From: Candidatus Izimoplasma sp. HR2 | GTDB lineage: Bacteria > Bacillota_I > Bacilli_A > Izemoplasmatales > Izemoplasmataceae | Assembly (NCBI GenBank): GCA_000753575.1 | Contig: JRFF01000003.1 | Location: 1 to 40,170 of the forward strand | Direction: 5' to 3' | Length of the DNA: 40,170 bases | Shown: positions 18,924 through 29,195 of the stretch, one piece after another | Numbering within the stretch: the first letter of the stretch is position 1 | Layout of the letters: each line of letters begins with the position of its first letter | Program-made: the position numbers and the translations under genes | Notes under the pieces: generated by a model | The model's input: only the letters and a program-made list of their open reading frames with translations | Database searches by the model: none | Told to the model about the DNA's origin: nothing

Positions 18924-19578
18924 GAAGAAAAAGAAAAAAGAAGTTATATTTGAAGAAGAGATAGTTGTAGCTACTTCAAAAGAGGAACCTAAATCTGAAG
19001 AAAAAGAAGTAATAGAAGAAGTTGAAAAAGAAACTGAAATTATTCAAGAAGTTAATATAATTGATGATGAATTTGAGATTGAAGTACCTGAATCAGAAGA
19101 ATTAGTTGTTGGGAAATTCACTTACTATGATAATGACCCTACTACTGAATGCGCAGTTGATGAAGATGAAATAGAAATTACTTCGCTTAAAGAAGCACGA
19201 GTTAATAAAGAAGACTTAGAAGAAGATGTCAAAGATAAGAAAGAACTTAGTTCTTATTTTGAAAAAAGTAAAAAAGATAATAAAAAGATTAAAGAAAAGC
19301 CAATAAAAGAAAAGAAAAAATCAAGAAGACAAAAAAATGAGGAAACAAAGTTTTCTAATATCAAAGACCAAAAGGTATATATATTTAGAAATAAGAAATA
19401 TACAAAAGTTGAGGATTTTATTAATTATTTAAATAATCATTATTTAGAAATTGATGTAATATCTCAAGAAGTACTAGATGATGAGAGATTTTATGGTTGG
19501 CTTAGTAAAAAAAGTGGTGTTTTTGAAGATAGTATTAATCAATTTAAAGAAATCAAAGAAAAAATCGAGAAAAAATAG
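18916..19578 (+). CDS. Lys/Glu-rich cytoplasmic protein of unknown function
   Basis: The 220-residue protein starts with a run of lysines (MFKKKKKKEV). A long Glu/Lys-rich segment (to about residue 145) is probably disordered or coiled. A compact C-terminal part (about 150-220) contains FRNKKYTKVEDFINYLNNHY and GWLSKKSGVFEDSI. There is no signal peptide or membrane helix. It overlaps the preceding membrane protein gene by 8 bases, with the ribosome site AGGGGG inside that gene. Its last codons form the left arm of the terminator. It may act as a cytoplasmic adaptor to the membrane proteins upstream; this rests only on coupling. Confidence 0.75.
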   Translation: MFKKKKKKEVIFEEEIVVATSKEEPKSEEKEVIEEVEKETEIIQEVNIIDDEFEIEVPESEELVVGKFTYYDNDPTTECAVDEDEIEITSLKEARVNKEDLEEDVKDKKELSSYFEKSKKDNKKIKEKPIKEKKKSRRQKNEETKFSNIKDQKVYIFRNKKYTKVEDFINYLNNHYLEIDVISQEVLDDERFYGWLSKKSGVFEDSINQFKEIKEKIEKK

Positions 19579-19593
19579 TTTTTCTCGATTTTA
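19561..19593 (+). terminator. Terminator overlapping the end of the coding region
   Basis: Long A/T-flanked arms aaaatcgagaaaaa (19561-19574) and tttttctcgatttt (19579-19592) enclose the TAG stop codon in the loop. The final Lys codons therefore double as the terminator stem. Confidence 0.85.
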
Positions 19594-19595
19594 TA

Positions 19596-19624
19596 TTGCT
19601 ATTTATTGTGTTATTATATAGAAT
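19596..19624 (+). promoter_or_regulatory. Sigma-A-type promoter for the glnS leader and glnS
   Basis: TTGCTA (19596-19601) and TAGAAT (19619-19624) are separated by 17 bases, directly after the upstream terminator. The transcript would start near 19631, about 90 bases before glnS. Confidence 0.6.
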
Positions 19625-19648
19625 ATCATATACATAGAGGTGATTCAT

Positions 19649-19678
19649 ATGAAAGTCCAGCAGGTTAGCCTATTTTGA
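19649..19678 (+). CDS. Possible 9-residue leader peptide (MKVQQVSLF) before glnS
   Basis: An ATG at 19649 with a strong ribosome site (GAGGTGA, 19637-19643, spacing 5) opens nine codons ending in TGA. Two adjacent codons are CAG (Gln), whereas every Gln codon I find in glnS itself is CAA. It lies between the promoter and the glnS ribosome site, where an attenuation or coupling peptide would sit. I see no strong terminator after it, so a control mechanism is unproven and chance is possible. Confidence 0.45.
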   Translation: MKVQQVSLF

Positions 19679-19723
19679 ATATTTACAATATTAACAATAA
19701 AACTATAGAAATGGGTGAATAAA

Positions 19724-21361
19724 ATGGAAGTAAGTCATTTTATAAATACAATAATCGAAGAAGATATAAGAAGTGGAAAACATAAAAAAGCTGTTACTAG
19801 ATTTCCACCTGAACCTAACGGTTTTTTACACTTAGGACATGCGAGAGCTATTATCACAAATTACTCAATGGCTAAATTACATGGAGGTAATTTTAATTTA
19901 CGTTTTGATGATACAAATCCTGTAAAGGAAGATGTATCGTTTGTTGAAGCGATTAAAGAAGATATTGCTTGGCTTGGCTGTAAGTGGGATAACCTTTATT
20001 TTGCGAGTGATTATTTTGGTGAAATGTATAGTAGAGCTTTAATTTTAATAGAAAAAGGTAAAGCTTTTGTAGATGATTTAACTGCAGAGGAAATTAGAGA
20101 ATACCGTGGTAATCTAACTAATACAGGGAAGAATAGTCCTTATAGAGAAAGAAGTATTGAAGAAAACTTAGAATTATTTGTAGGTATGAAAGAAGGGGAG
20201 TTTCCTGATGGGGCTCGTGTTTTAAGAGCGAAGATTGATATGGAAAGCCCTAATATGAATTTAAGAGATCCTGTAATATATAGAATACAAAGAGCTTATC
20301 ATCATAATACTAAAGATGAATGGTGTATCTATCCAATGTATGATTATGCACATCCTATTGAAGATGCAATTGAAGGGATTACACATAGTTTATGTAGTTT
20401 AGAGTTTGAAGACCATAGACCTTTATATGATTGGGTTGTAGAAAATACAGAAATGAAAGATGTGCCAAGACAAATAGAATTTGGTAAATTAATTATGGCA
20501 CATAAAGTTACTGGGAAAAGATATATTAAAGATTTAGTAGATAATGGTGTAGTTAGTGGATGGGATGATCCTAGATTAATTACTTTAAGTGGACTCAGAA
20601 GAAGAGGAGTTCCACCAATGGCTATAAGAGATTTTATATATTCAGTTGGATTACCTAAAACTCAAGGTGAAACATCAATAGATATGTTAGATCAAATTAT
20701 TAGAGAAACTTTAAAGTTAGAAGCTCCAAGAGTAAACGCAGTACTTGATCCATTAAAATTAGTTATTGATAACTATCCAGAAGGGCAAGTTGAATACTTA
20801 GAAGCTGAAAATAATAGAGAAAATATTGAGTTAGGTACTAGACAAATATCGTTTAGTAAAACTGTTTATATTGAAAGAGAAGACTTCGTAGAAGTAAAAC
20901 CTAATAAGAAGTGGAAACGCCTTGCTTTAGGGATTGAAGTTAGATTAATGCATGCTTATTTTGTTAAAGCAAATAGTATTATTAAAGATGAATATGGTAA
21001 GATTATTCAAGTTAATTGTACTTATGATCCAATAACTAAATCAGGTTCTGGATTTAATGAAAGAAAACCTAATGGTAATATCCATTTTGTTGATGGTACT
21101 AACAATGTAGAAGCTGAATTTAGATTATTCGAAGATTTAATCTTAGATTTTGAAGATAAAGATGTTCCTTTTATTGAAAAAGTAAATCCTAATTCAATAA
21201 TAGTTAAACATGGATATTTTGAAAAAGACATTAATCCTAAAATTTATGACAGATTCCAATTTACAAGGAATGGTTATTATAGTGTAGATCCAGATAGTAC
21301 AAAAGATAAACTAGTATTTAACCGCATAGTTTCGCTACGTTCTTCATTTAAGAAGAAATAA
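19724..21361 (+). CDS. glnS: Glutaminyl-tRNA synthetase
   Basis: The 545-residue class I synthetase charges tRNA-Gln with glutamine. The start is ATG 19724; an in-frame GTG at 19715 falls inside the ribosome site GGGTGA. GlnRS features are visible: FPPEPNGFLHLGHA (27-40) with the HIGH-type HLGH, RFDDTNP, YDYAHPIEDAIEGITHSL, LCSLEFEDHR, GWDDPRL and LSGLRRRG, then the anticodon-binding beta-barrels. The KMSKS-like loop is unusual: alignment back from GWDDPR puts TGKR (263-266) where typical GlnRS has MSKR. The catalytic-loop Lys is therefore kept but Met-Ser is not. Length is normal. Many Firmicutes make Gln-tRNA by transamidation instead, so a GlnRS here is informative about lineage. Confidence 0.96.
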   Translation: MEVSHFINTIIEEDIRSGKHKKAVTRFPPEPNGFLHLGHARAIITNYSMAKLHGGNFNLRFDDTNPVKEDVSFVEAIKEDIAWLGCKWDNLYFASDYFGEMYSRALILIEKGKAFVDDLTAEEIREYRGNLTNTGKNSPYRERSIEENLELFVGMKEGEFPDGARVLRAKIDMESPNMNLRDPVIYRIQRAYHHNTKDEWCIYPMYDYAHPIEDAIEGITHSLCSLEFEDHRPLYDWVVENTEMKDVPRQIEFGKLIMAHKVTGKRYIKDLVDNGVVSGWDDPRLITLSGLRRRGVPPMAIRDFIYSVGLPKTQGETSIDMLDQIIRETLKLEAPRVNAVLDPLKLVIDNYPEGQVEYLEAENNRENIELGTRQISFSKTVYIEREDFVEVKPNKKWKRLALGIEVRLMHAYFVKANSIIKDEYGKIIQVNCTYDPITKSGSGFNERKPNGNIHFVDGTNNVEAEFRLFEDLILDFEDKDVPFIEKVNPNSIIVKHGYFEKDINPKIYDRFQFTRNGYYSVDPDSTKDKLVFNRIVSLRSSFKKK

Positions 21362-21374
21362 ATATACAATTCGC

Positions 21375-21402
21375 TTGCAATTTGATTTGTATAGTGTATT
21401 AT
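21375..21402 (+). promoter_or_regulatory. Promoter of the cold-shock gene with long 5' leader
   Basis: TTGCAA (21375-21380) and TATTAT (21397-21402) are 16 bases apart. An imperfect dyad (atacaattc 21364-21372 and gatttgtat 21384-21392, 8 of 9 paired) flanks the -35. The resulting leader of about 110 bases before the ATG is typical of cold-shock mRNAs. Confidence 0.5.
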
Positions 21403-21436
21403 GTAATAGACCTGAAAAATCAAATAATGTAATAAA

Positions 21437-21499
21437 ATGAAAATTAACCAAGTTACTTTTATATTTTATGAAGCAGTATTTGCAGTAAGGAACAAATAA
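21437..21499 (+). other. Possible short upstream ORF in the cold-shock leader
   Basis: A 20-codon frame (MKINQVTFIFYEAVFAVRNK) lies in the 5' leader and stops 6 bases before the csp ribosome site. It has no ribosome site of its own, so translation is doubtful. Its opening resembles the glnS leader peptide. Confidence 0.2.
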
Positions 21500-21517
21500 A
21501 ATATGGAGGTAACAAAC

Positions 21518-21715
21518 ATGACTGGTAAAGTTAAATGGTTTAATTCTGAAAAAGGATACGGATTTATTACTACTGATGAAGGGCAAGACATTTTCGCTCA
21601 TTACTCACAAATTCAAAAAGACGGATTCAAAAGTTTAGACGAAAATGAAAGAGTATCTTTTGACGTTGTTGATGGGGACAAAGGTCCTCAAGCATCAAAC
21701 ATCGAAAGTATCTAA
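21518..21715 (+). CDS. csp: Cold-shock protein (CspA family)
   Basis: The 65-residue single cold-shock domain starts at ATG 21518, behind GGAGGT (21505-21510). The in-frame ATG at 21503 overlaps that site and would give an atypical extension. The two RNA-binding motifs KGYGFI (RNP1) and DIFAHY (RNP2) and the opening TGKVKWFN are all present. Such proteins bind single-stranded RNA and DNA and melt mRNA structure. The gene is monocistronic: its own promoter and long leader upstream, and a terminator directly after. Confidence 0.96.
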   Translation: MTGKVKWFNSEKGYGFITTDEGQDIFAHYSQIQKDGFKSLDENERVSFDVVDGDKGPQASNIESI

Positions 21716-21725
21716 TTTCAAAATT

Positions 21726-21752
21726 AAAAGCTGAATTTATTCAGCTTTTTTT
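21726..21752 (+). terminator. Terminator of the cold-shock gene
   Basis: Hairpin arms aaaagctgaat (21726-21736) and attcagctttt (21739-21749) are followed by a run of seven T. Confidence 0.9.
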
Positions 21753-21765
21753 ATTTCCTTTTTTT

Positions 21766-21774
21766 TGTTATGAT
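21766..21774 (+). promoter_or_regulatory. Extended -10 promoter for the alkyltransferase-like gene
   Basis: TG, one base, then TATGAT (21769-21774) lies 28 bases before the ATG at 21803. No good -35 is seen; the region is a T-run after the terminator. Confidence 0.45.
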
Positions 21775-21802
21775 ATAGATGTAACAGTTAGGAGGTAATT
21801 TT

Positions 21803-22105
21803 ATGACGAAGTTTACTGAAGATGTATTAGAAATAATAAAAATGATACCAAGTGGTAAAGTAATGACTTATGGACAAATAGCAGCTCTTGCTAATAATCC
21901 TAGAGGAGCTAGACAAGTAAGTAGGATTCTTCATTCAATGAGTGGAAAACATAATTTACCTTGGCATAGAGTTATTAATTCTAAAGGAACAATTTCATTA
22001 ACTGGAGAACCTGGATATATTCAAGCAGAGATGTTGTCAGGTGAAGGAATTGATGTAATAAATAAGAAAATAGATTTAAAGAAACACTTATATAAATTTG
22101 ATTAG
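21803..22105 (+). CDS. Alkyltransferase-like protein (ATL), PWHR type
   Basis: The 100-residue protein has the fold signature of the O6-alkylguanine-DNA alkyltransferase C-terminal domain: IPSGKVMTYGQIAALA, then GARQVSRILHSM and the helix-turn-helix region. The active-site motif reads PWHRV (around residue 52) instead of PCHRV. Without the acceptor Cys it cannot repair by alkyl transfer. ATL proteins instead bind O6-alkylguanine and flag it for nucleotide excision repair. pcrA, ligA and uvrA lie directly downstream, which fits this. The ribosome site is GGAGGT and the gene ends at a terminator. Confidence 0.9.
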   Translation: MTKFTEDVLEIIKMIPSGKVMTYGQIAALANNPRGARQVSRILHSMSGKHNLPWHRVINSKGTISLTGEPGYIQAEMLSGEGIDVINKKIDLKKHLYKFD

Positions 22106-22106
22106 T

Positions 22107-22134
22107 AAAGCACTATCTTTTCAGTGCTTTTTTT
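22107..22134 (+). terminator. Terminator of the ATL gene
   Basis: Arms aaagcact (22107-22114) and agtgcttt (22123-22130) are followed by four more T. Confidence 0.85.
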
Positions 22135-22142
22135 GGTATAAT
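22134..22142 (+). promoter_or_regulatory. Extended -10 promoter for pcrA
   Basis: TGG followed by TATAAT (22137-22142) lies 16 bases before the pcrA ATG. It directly abuts the terminator of the previous gene, and no clear -35 is visible. Confidence 0.55.
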
Positions 22143-22158
22143 TTAAGTAGGTGATTAG

Positions 22159-24354
22159 ATGAGTAATTTACTAGAAAATTTAAATGAAAAACAAAGAGAA
22201 GCGGTCCTCATGACAGAGGGTCCTGTAATGGCAATTGCTGGCGCAGGTAGCGGTAAAACAAGCGTTCTTACTACAAGAATTGCTTATTTAATTGAGAAAA
22301 AAGATATAGATATAAGTAATATCCTAGCGATTACTTTTACTAATAAAGCTGCGAGAGAAATGAAGGAAAGAGTAGTTAATCTAACGGACAATAAATTAAG
22401 TGAAATGTGGATTAGTACTTTTCATGCTTTTTGTGCTAAAATCTTAAGATTCCATATTGAATTATTAGGTTATAAAAGAGGTTTCCAAATTATTGATGAT
22501 GATGATGCTAAAAAAATTATTAAAGAGATTTTAAAAGAAGAAAAGCCTGACGCAGATCAGAAAGAATTAAAACAGATAAGAACTAAAATTTCTAAAATGA
22601 AAAACAGAAGTGATAATGAAGGTTACAGTTTTAATAATAATAATGATCTTGCTTCACAAATATATGATGAGTATCAAAAATACTTATTTACTAATAACTT
22701 AGTTGATTTTGATGATCTATTATTATTAACTATTGATCTATTTAAACAATTTCCGGATATTCAAAAAATATATAATGATAAATTTAAGTATGTATTAGTT
22801 GATGAGTTTCAAGACACTAATAATGTACAATATGAACTTGTGTCATTAATCCTTGGTGATAACAGAAATATCTTTATAGTTGGGGATGAGGATCAATCTA
22901 TTTATGCCTTTAGGGGAGCTAATATCAAGAATATTAGTAAGTTTAGAGAAGATTATCCAGATTACCATATCGTCTTATTAGAGGAGAATTATAGAAGCAC
23001 AAATAATATTTTAAATGCTGCAAATCAGATTATTAAAAATAATAAGAGTCGTATTGAAAAGAAATTATTCTCTAGCAAAGGTGATGGAGAAAGTATTGTT
23101 AAGTATAAAGGGGCAACGGAGAGAGATGAAGTTGAATATATATCTAAGCAAATACTCAAGTTAACTAGAAAAGGGTATAAATTTAGTGATTTTGCCGTTT
23201 TATACCGAATGAATAATTTATCTAGAATGTTTGAAGATAACTTCTTAAGTAAACATATTCCTTATGGGATAGTGGGAAATACTAGTTTTTATAAAAGAAG
23301 AGAGATAAAAGACTTTATTGCATATTTAAGAATGATTCTTAGTTCATCTGATTTTTTTAGTTTTGAAAGAGCTATTTCAAACCCTCGAAGAGGGATTGGT
23401 AAAAAGACATTAGACAAATTAAAGAATTATATGTATCTATATGATTTAGATATTTTTGAAGCAATTGCTAAAAGTAGTGAGTTTCTTGGGAAGAGTGTGA
23501 GTAATAAGTTAATTGTATTTAAAGAAAGTATTGAAGACTATAGAAAACAGTTTGATATTTTACCTCTTAATGACTTTGTAGATCACATATTAAGTGATTC
23601 CGGATACCTAAAAGCATTAAAAAAGGATGAAAAATTTGAGGACAGATACGGCAATTTACTCGAATTTAAATCAATTTTACACGAAAATCAAAGCATTTAC
23701 ACACAATCAAGCAAACAAGACATGCTTTTATACTTACTTGAAGATATCAGTTTGAAGAGTGATGAGAATAGTGATGATTACGATAATAGAGTTACTTTAA
23801 TGACAGTACATTCTGCGAAGGGATTAGAATTTAGAGTAGTCTTTGTGATAGGTCTTGAAAATGGGATATTCCCAATGATAAGAGCTAGTGAAGCAGATCA
23901 ACTTGAAGAAGAAAGAAGATTGATGTATGTTGCAGTAACTAGAGCTAAAGAGTTGTTATTTTTAACTAATGCTAATGTTAGAAACTTATACGGCGAAAGT
24001 AGACATACTGTTGAAAGTCTATTTGTTAAAGAGATTGATGAAGATTTATTAAGTATAGAAGGGTATGATTCATATACTAGTAGACCAAGTAGTTTTAGAA
24101 CTAATGGACAAGTTAGAAAAAGTGAAAGAATGGTTACTAGTCTACCGAAAAAAGCTGCATCAATTAAACAAAGAAAAAGTAATTTAGATAAATATCAAAA
24201 AAATGATTTAAACAAAGGTGATAGAGTTAATCATACTAAGTTTGGTGAAGGTATGGTAATTAGTGTGGCAGGAGATAACTGTATTATTGCTTTTGCACAA
24301 CCTTATGGAATTAAGAAGTTACTTAAGGATCACGCTGCTATAACTAAGAAATAG
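22159..24354 (+). CDS. pcrA: ATP-dependent DNA helicase PcrA (UvrD family)
   Basis: This 731-residue superfamily 1A helicase unwinds DNA 3' to 5' in repair and in removing recombination and transcription obstacles. Visible motifs: Q-motif region LNEKQREAV, Walker A GAGSGKTS (28-35), TFTNKAAREMKERV, the DEFQDTN Walker B, GDEDQSIYAFRGA, ENYRS, VTLMTVHSAKGLEF and VAVTRAKELL. The C-terminal end (about 675-725) is the Tudor-like domain (GDRVNHTKFGEGMV) that contacts RNA polymerase in PcrA. The length is typical. pcrA next to ligA is a common Firmicutes arrangement. The ribosome site is AGGTGATT. Confidence 0.97.
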   Translation: MSNLLENLNEKQREAVLMTEGPVMAIAGAGSGKTSVLTTRIAYLIEKKDIDISNILAITFTNKAAREMKERVVNLTDNKLSEMWISTFHAFCAKILRFHIELLGYKRGFQIIDDDDAKKIIKEILKEEKPDADQKELKQIRTKISKMKNRSDNEGYSFNNNNDLASQIYDEYQKYLFTNNLVDFDDLLLLTIDLFKQFPDIQKIYNDKFKYVLVDEFQDTNNVQYELVSLILGDNRNIFIVGDEDQSIYAFRGANIKNISKFREDYPDYHIVLLEENYRSTNNILNAANQIIKNNKSRIEKKLFSSKGDGESIVKYKGATERDEVEYISKQILKLTRKGYKFSDFAVLYRMNNLSRMFEDNFLSKHIPYGIVGNTSFYKRREIKDFIAYLRMILSSSDFFSFERAISNPRRGIGKKTLDKLKNYMYLYDLDIFEAIAKSSEFLGKSVSNKLIVFKESIEDYRKQFDILPLNDFVDHILSDSGYLKALKKDEKFEDRYGNLLEFKSILHENQSIYTQSSKQDMLLYLLEDISLKSDENSDDYDNRVTLMTVHSAKGLEFRVVFVIGLENGIFPMIRASEADQLEEERRLMYVAVTRAKELLFLTNANVRNLYGESRHTVESLFVKEIDEDLLSIEGYDSYTSRPSSFRTNGQVRKSERMVTSLPKKAASIKQRKSNLDKYQKNDLNKGDRVNHTKFGEGMVISVAGDNCIIAFAQPYGIKKLLKDHAAITKK

Positions 24355-24362
24355 TTATATTA

Positions 24363-26372
<2,010 letters not shown>

Positions 26373-26377
26373 TTTAT

Positions 26378-29191
26378 ATGTTGAATGAAATTATTATCAA
26401 AGGTGCAAAAGAGAATAACTTAAAAAATATTGACTTACGTATACCTAAAAATAAGCTTGTTGTAATGACAGGTTTAAGTGGTAGTGGTAAGTCTTCTTTA
26501 GCGTTTGATACTATATATAAAGAAGGACAAAGAAGATATGTTGAAAGCTTAAGTGCTTATGCTAGACAGTTTCTTGGTAATATGGAAAAACCTGATGTAG
26601 AAAGTATAGAAGGATTAAGTCCTGCGATTAGTATTGATCAAAAGACTACTTCAAAGAATCCTAGATCAACTGTTGGGACTGTTACTGAGATATATGATTA
26701 CTTAAGATTGTTATATGCAAGAATAGGTAAACCAATATGTCCAACTCACGGAGTTGAAATAACTAGCCAAAGTATTGAACAAATGACTAATAAAGTACTA
26801 GAGGTAGCGGAAGGTAGAGTTATTATTCTTGCTCCTTTAGTTAAAGAAAGAAAAGGAACACACTATAAAATATTTGAACAATTAAAAAAAGATGGATATG
26901 TTAGAGTCAGAGTAAATTCTGTAATTTACGATTTAGATGAAGATATTGAAATGGATAAAAATAAAAGATATACAATAGAAGCTGTAGTTGATAGATTACG
27001 TATTAAAGAAGGTATTAGATCTAGATTATTCGAAAGTCTAGAAACAGCGACAGGTCTTGGTGAAGGTAAAGCTAATGTATTAATAAATGATGAAATACAT
27101 GTATTTAGTGAACAATACGCATGTCCTCATTGTGATTTTAGCATTGGAGATTTAGAACCTAGACTATTTTCATTTAATGCACCTTACGGAGCTTGTGCTG
27201 AATGTAATGGGCTAGGACATAAAAGACATATTGATCCTGATTTATTAATGCCTGATAAACATTTATCAATAGAAGGTGGCGCTATTAAGGGCTGGCAAAA
27301 TACTGAAACATATACTTTTAGTTTATTAAGACAAACAGCAAATCATCATAATGTTGATTTAAATATACCTGTATGTGATATGAAGAAAAAGGATTTAAAT
27401 GTAATCCTTTATGGAAGTAAAGCTAAAATTAAGTTTTCGTTTGGTGGACATACTGAAGATGGTTATAAACATGAAAAGAATGGAACTTACGAAGGTGTTA
27501 TTAATAACTTAGAACGTCGTTATATGGAAACTACCTCTCGTTTCATGAGAGATTGGATTGAAGGATACATGAGTGAAATATCTTGTACTGTATGTAAGGG
27601 TAAGAAGTTAAATGAAAAAGCTTTAAGTGTTAAAGTTGGTGGAATGGATATTATCGATTTAACTGATTTTTCTATTAAAGAGACTATTAAGTTCTTAGAA
27701 AATTTAGAGTTAAACGAGACAGATAAAAAAATAAGTGAAATGGTTTTAAAAGAGATAATTGAAAGATTATCATTCTTAGAAAATGTTGGATTAAACTATT
27801 TAACTTTATCAAGACAAGCTGCGACATTAAGTGGTGGGGAAAGTCAAAGAATTAGACTGGCTACACAAATCGGTTCTCAATTAACTGGAGTACTATATGT
27901 GCTTGATGAGCCTAGTATAGGGCTTCATCAAAGAGATAATAAAAAGCTAATTAACACTTTAAAGAAAATGAGAGATTTAGGAAATACATTACTTATTGTT
28001 GAACATGATGAAGAGACAATGTATGAAGCTGATCAAATTATTGATATAGGTCCAGGCGCTGGTTCAATGGGTGGAGAAGTTACTTTCCAAGGGACAGTAA
28101 ATCAAATCTTAAAATCAAGAAAAAGTATTACTGGTGAATATCTATCAGGTAGAAAGAAAATAGATGTTCCTGATTCAAGAAGATCACATGATAACGGATA
28201 TATTGAAGTAAAAGGTGCTAGACAAAACAATTTAAAAAATATTGATGTTAAAATACCAAAAGGTGTTTTAACTGTAGTCACAGGTGTCTCAGGTAGTGGT
28301 AAAAGTAGCCTTATAAACGAATGTTTATATAAAGGTCTATCTAATCAGATCTATCGTAAAAAGAAGAAACAAGGAGATTTTGATACCTTAGAAGGCACAA
28401 AGAACTTTGAAAAGATAATTAATATTGATCAATCACCTATCGGGAGAACTCCAAGAAGTAATCCTGCGACTTATACTGGTGTATTTGATGATATTAGAGA
28501 TATGTTTGCTTTAACTAATGAAGCTAAGCTTAGAGGATATAAAAAAGGTAGATTTAGTTTTAATGTTAAAGGTGGAAGATGTGAAACATGTAGTGGAGAT
28601 GGATTAATTAAAATAGAAATGCATTTCTTACCTGATGTTTATGTACCTTGTGAGGTATGTAATGGTAAAAGATATAACTCTGAAACATTAGAAGTTAAGT
28701 ATAAAGGTAAAAATATTAGTGATGTCTTAAAAATGACTATTGAAGAAGCTGTAGTATTCTTTAAGAATATTCCTAAGGCTTTTAATAAGTTAACTACATT
28801 GAATAATGTTGGACTTGGATATTTAAAAATAGGACAACCAGCAACTACTTTAAGTGGTGGTGAAGCACAGCGTGTTAAGTTAGCTAAAGAACTTCATAAA
28901 CGTATAACTGAAAACACGTTATACATTTTAGATGAGCCAACAACTGGACTTCATACTGATGATGTTAAAAGATTATTAAAAGTAATTAATCATATAGTTG
29001 ATTTAGGTGCTACAGTTATAATTATTGAACATAATCTCGATGTAATTAAGGTCGCAGATCATATTGTTGATTTAGGACCTGAAGGTGGAGATATGGGTGG
29101 TATGGTTATAGCGACAGGTACTCCTGAAGAAGTAAGTAATAATAAAGATAGTTATACGGGGTATTACTTGAAAAAAGTATTAGAGGTGTAG
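26378..29191 (+). CDS. uvrA: Excinuclease ABC subunit A
   Basis: The 937-residue UvrA is the damage-sensing ATPase of nucleotide excision repair. I choose ATG 26378, behind AGGTGA (26367-26372); the in-frame GTG at 26369 lies inside that site. Two ABC modules are seen, with Walker A GLSGSGKSS and GVSGSGKSS and signatures LSGGESQRIRLA and LSGGEAQRVKLA. Zinc-finger cysteines are present (CPHC ... CAEC; CTVCKG; CETCSGDG ... CEVCNGKRY). UvrA dimers load UvrB on lesions. uvrB, often adjacent in Firmicutes, is not in the window. ligA is 5 bases upstream, and ATL and pcrA are further up. Confidence 0.97.
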   Translation: MLNEIIIKGAKENNLKNIDLRIPKNKLVVMTGLSGSGKSSLAFDTIYKEGQRRYVESLSAYARQFLGNMEKPDVESIEGLSPAISIDQKTTSKNPRSTVGTVTEIYDYLRLLYARIGKPICPTHGVEITSQSIEQMTNKVLEVAEGRVIILAPLVKERKGTHYKIFEQLKKDGYVRVRVNSVIYDLDEDIEMDKNKRYTIEAVVDRLRIKEGIRSRLFESLETATGLGEGKANVLINDEIHVFSEQYACPHCDFSIGDLEPRLFSFNAPYGACAECNGLGHKRHIDPDLLMPDKHLSIEGGAIKGWQNTETYTFSLLRQTANHHNVDLNIPVCDMKKKDLNVILYGSKAKIKFSFGGHTEDGYKHEKNGTYEGVINNLERRYMETTSRFMRDWIEGYMSEISCTVCKGKKLNEKALSVKVGGMDIIDLTDFSIKETIKFLENLELNETDKKISEMVLKEIIERLSFLENVGLNYLTLSRQAATLSGGESQRIRLATQIGSQLTGVLYVLDEPSIGLHQRDNKKLINTLKKMRDLGNTLLIVEHDEETMYEADQIIDIGPGAGSMGGEVTFQGTVNQILKSRKSITGEYLSGRKKIDVPDSRRSHDNGYIEVKGARQNNLKNIDVKIPKGVLTVVTGVSGSGKSSLINECLYKGLSNQIYRKKKKQGDFDTLEGTKNFEKIINIDQSPIGRTPRSNPATYTGVFDDIRDMFALTNEAKLRGYKKGRFSFNVKGGRCETCSGDGLIKIEMHFLPDVYVPCEVCNGKRYNSETLEVKYKGKNISDVLKMTIEEAVVFFKNIPKAFNKLTTLNNVGLGYLKIGQPATTLSGGEAQRVKLAKELHKRITENTLYILDEPTTGLHTDDVKRLLKVINHIVDLGATVIIIEHNLDVIKVADHIVDLGPEGGDMGGMVIATGTPEEVSNNKDSYTGYYLKKVLEV

Positions 29192-29195
29192 AGTT

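Noticed and set aside
19625-19723. T-box riboswitch in the glnS leader
   Set aside because: The leader is too short and has no T-box consensus, specifier stem or terminator.
21364-21392. Imperfect dyad after glnS as its terminator
   Set aside because: It has no T-run, an 11-base loop and a mismatch, and it overlaps the csp -35. It is mentioned only as a possible regulatory dyad.
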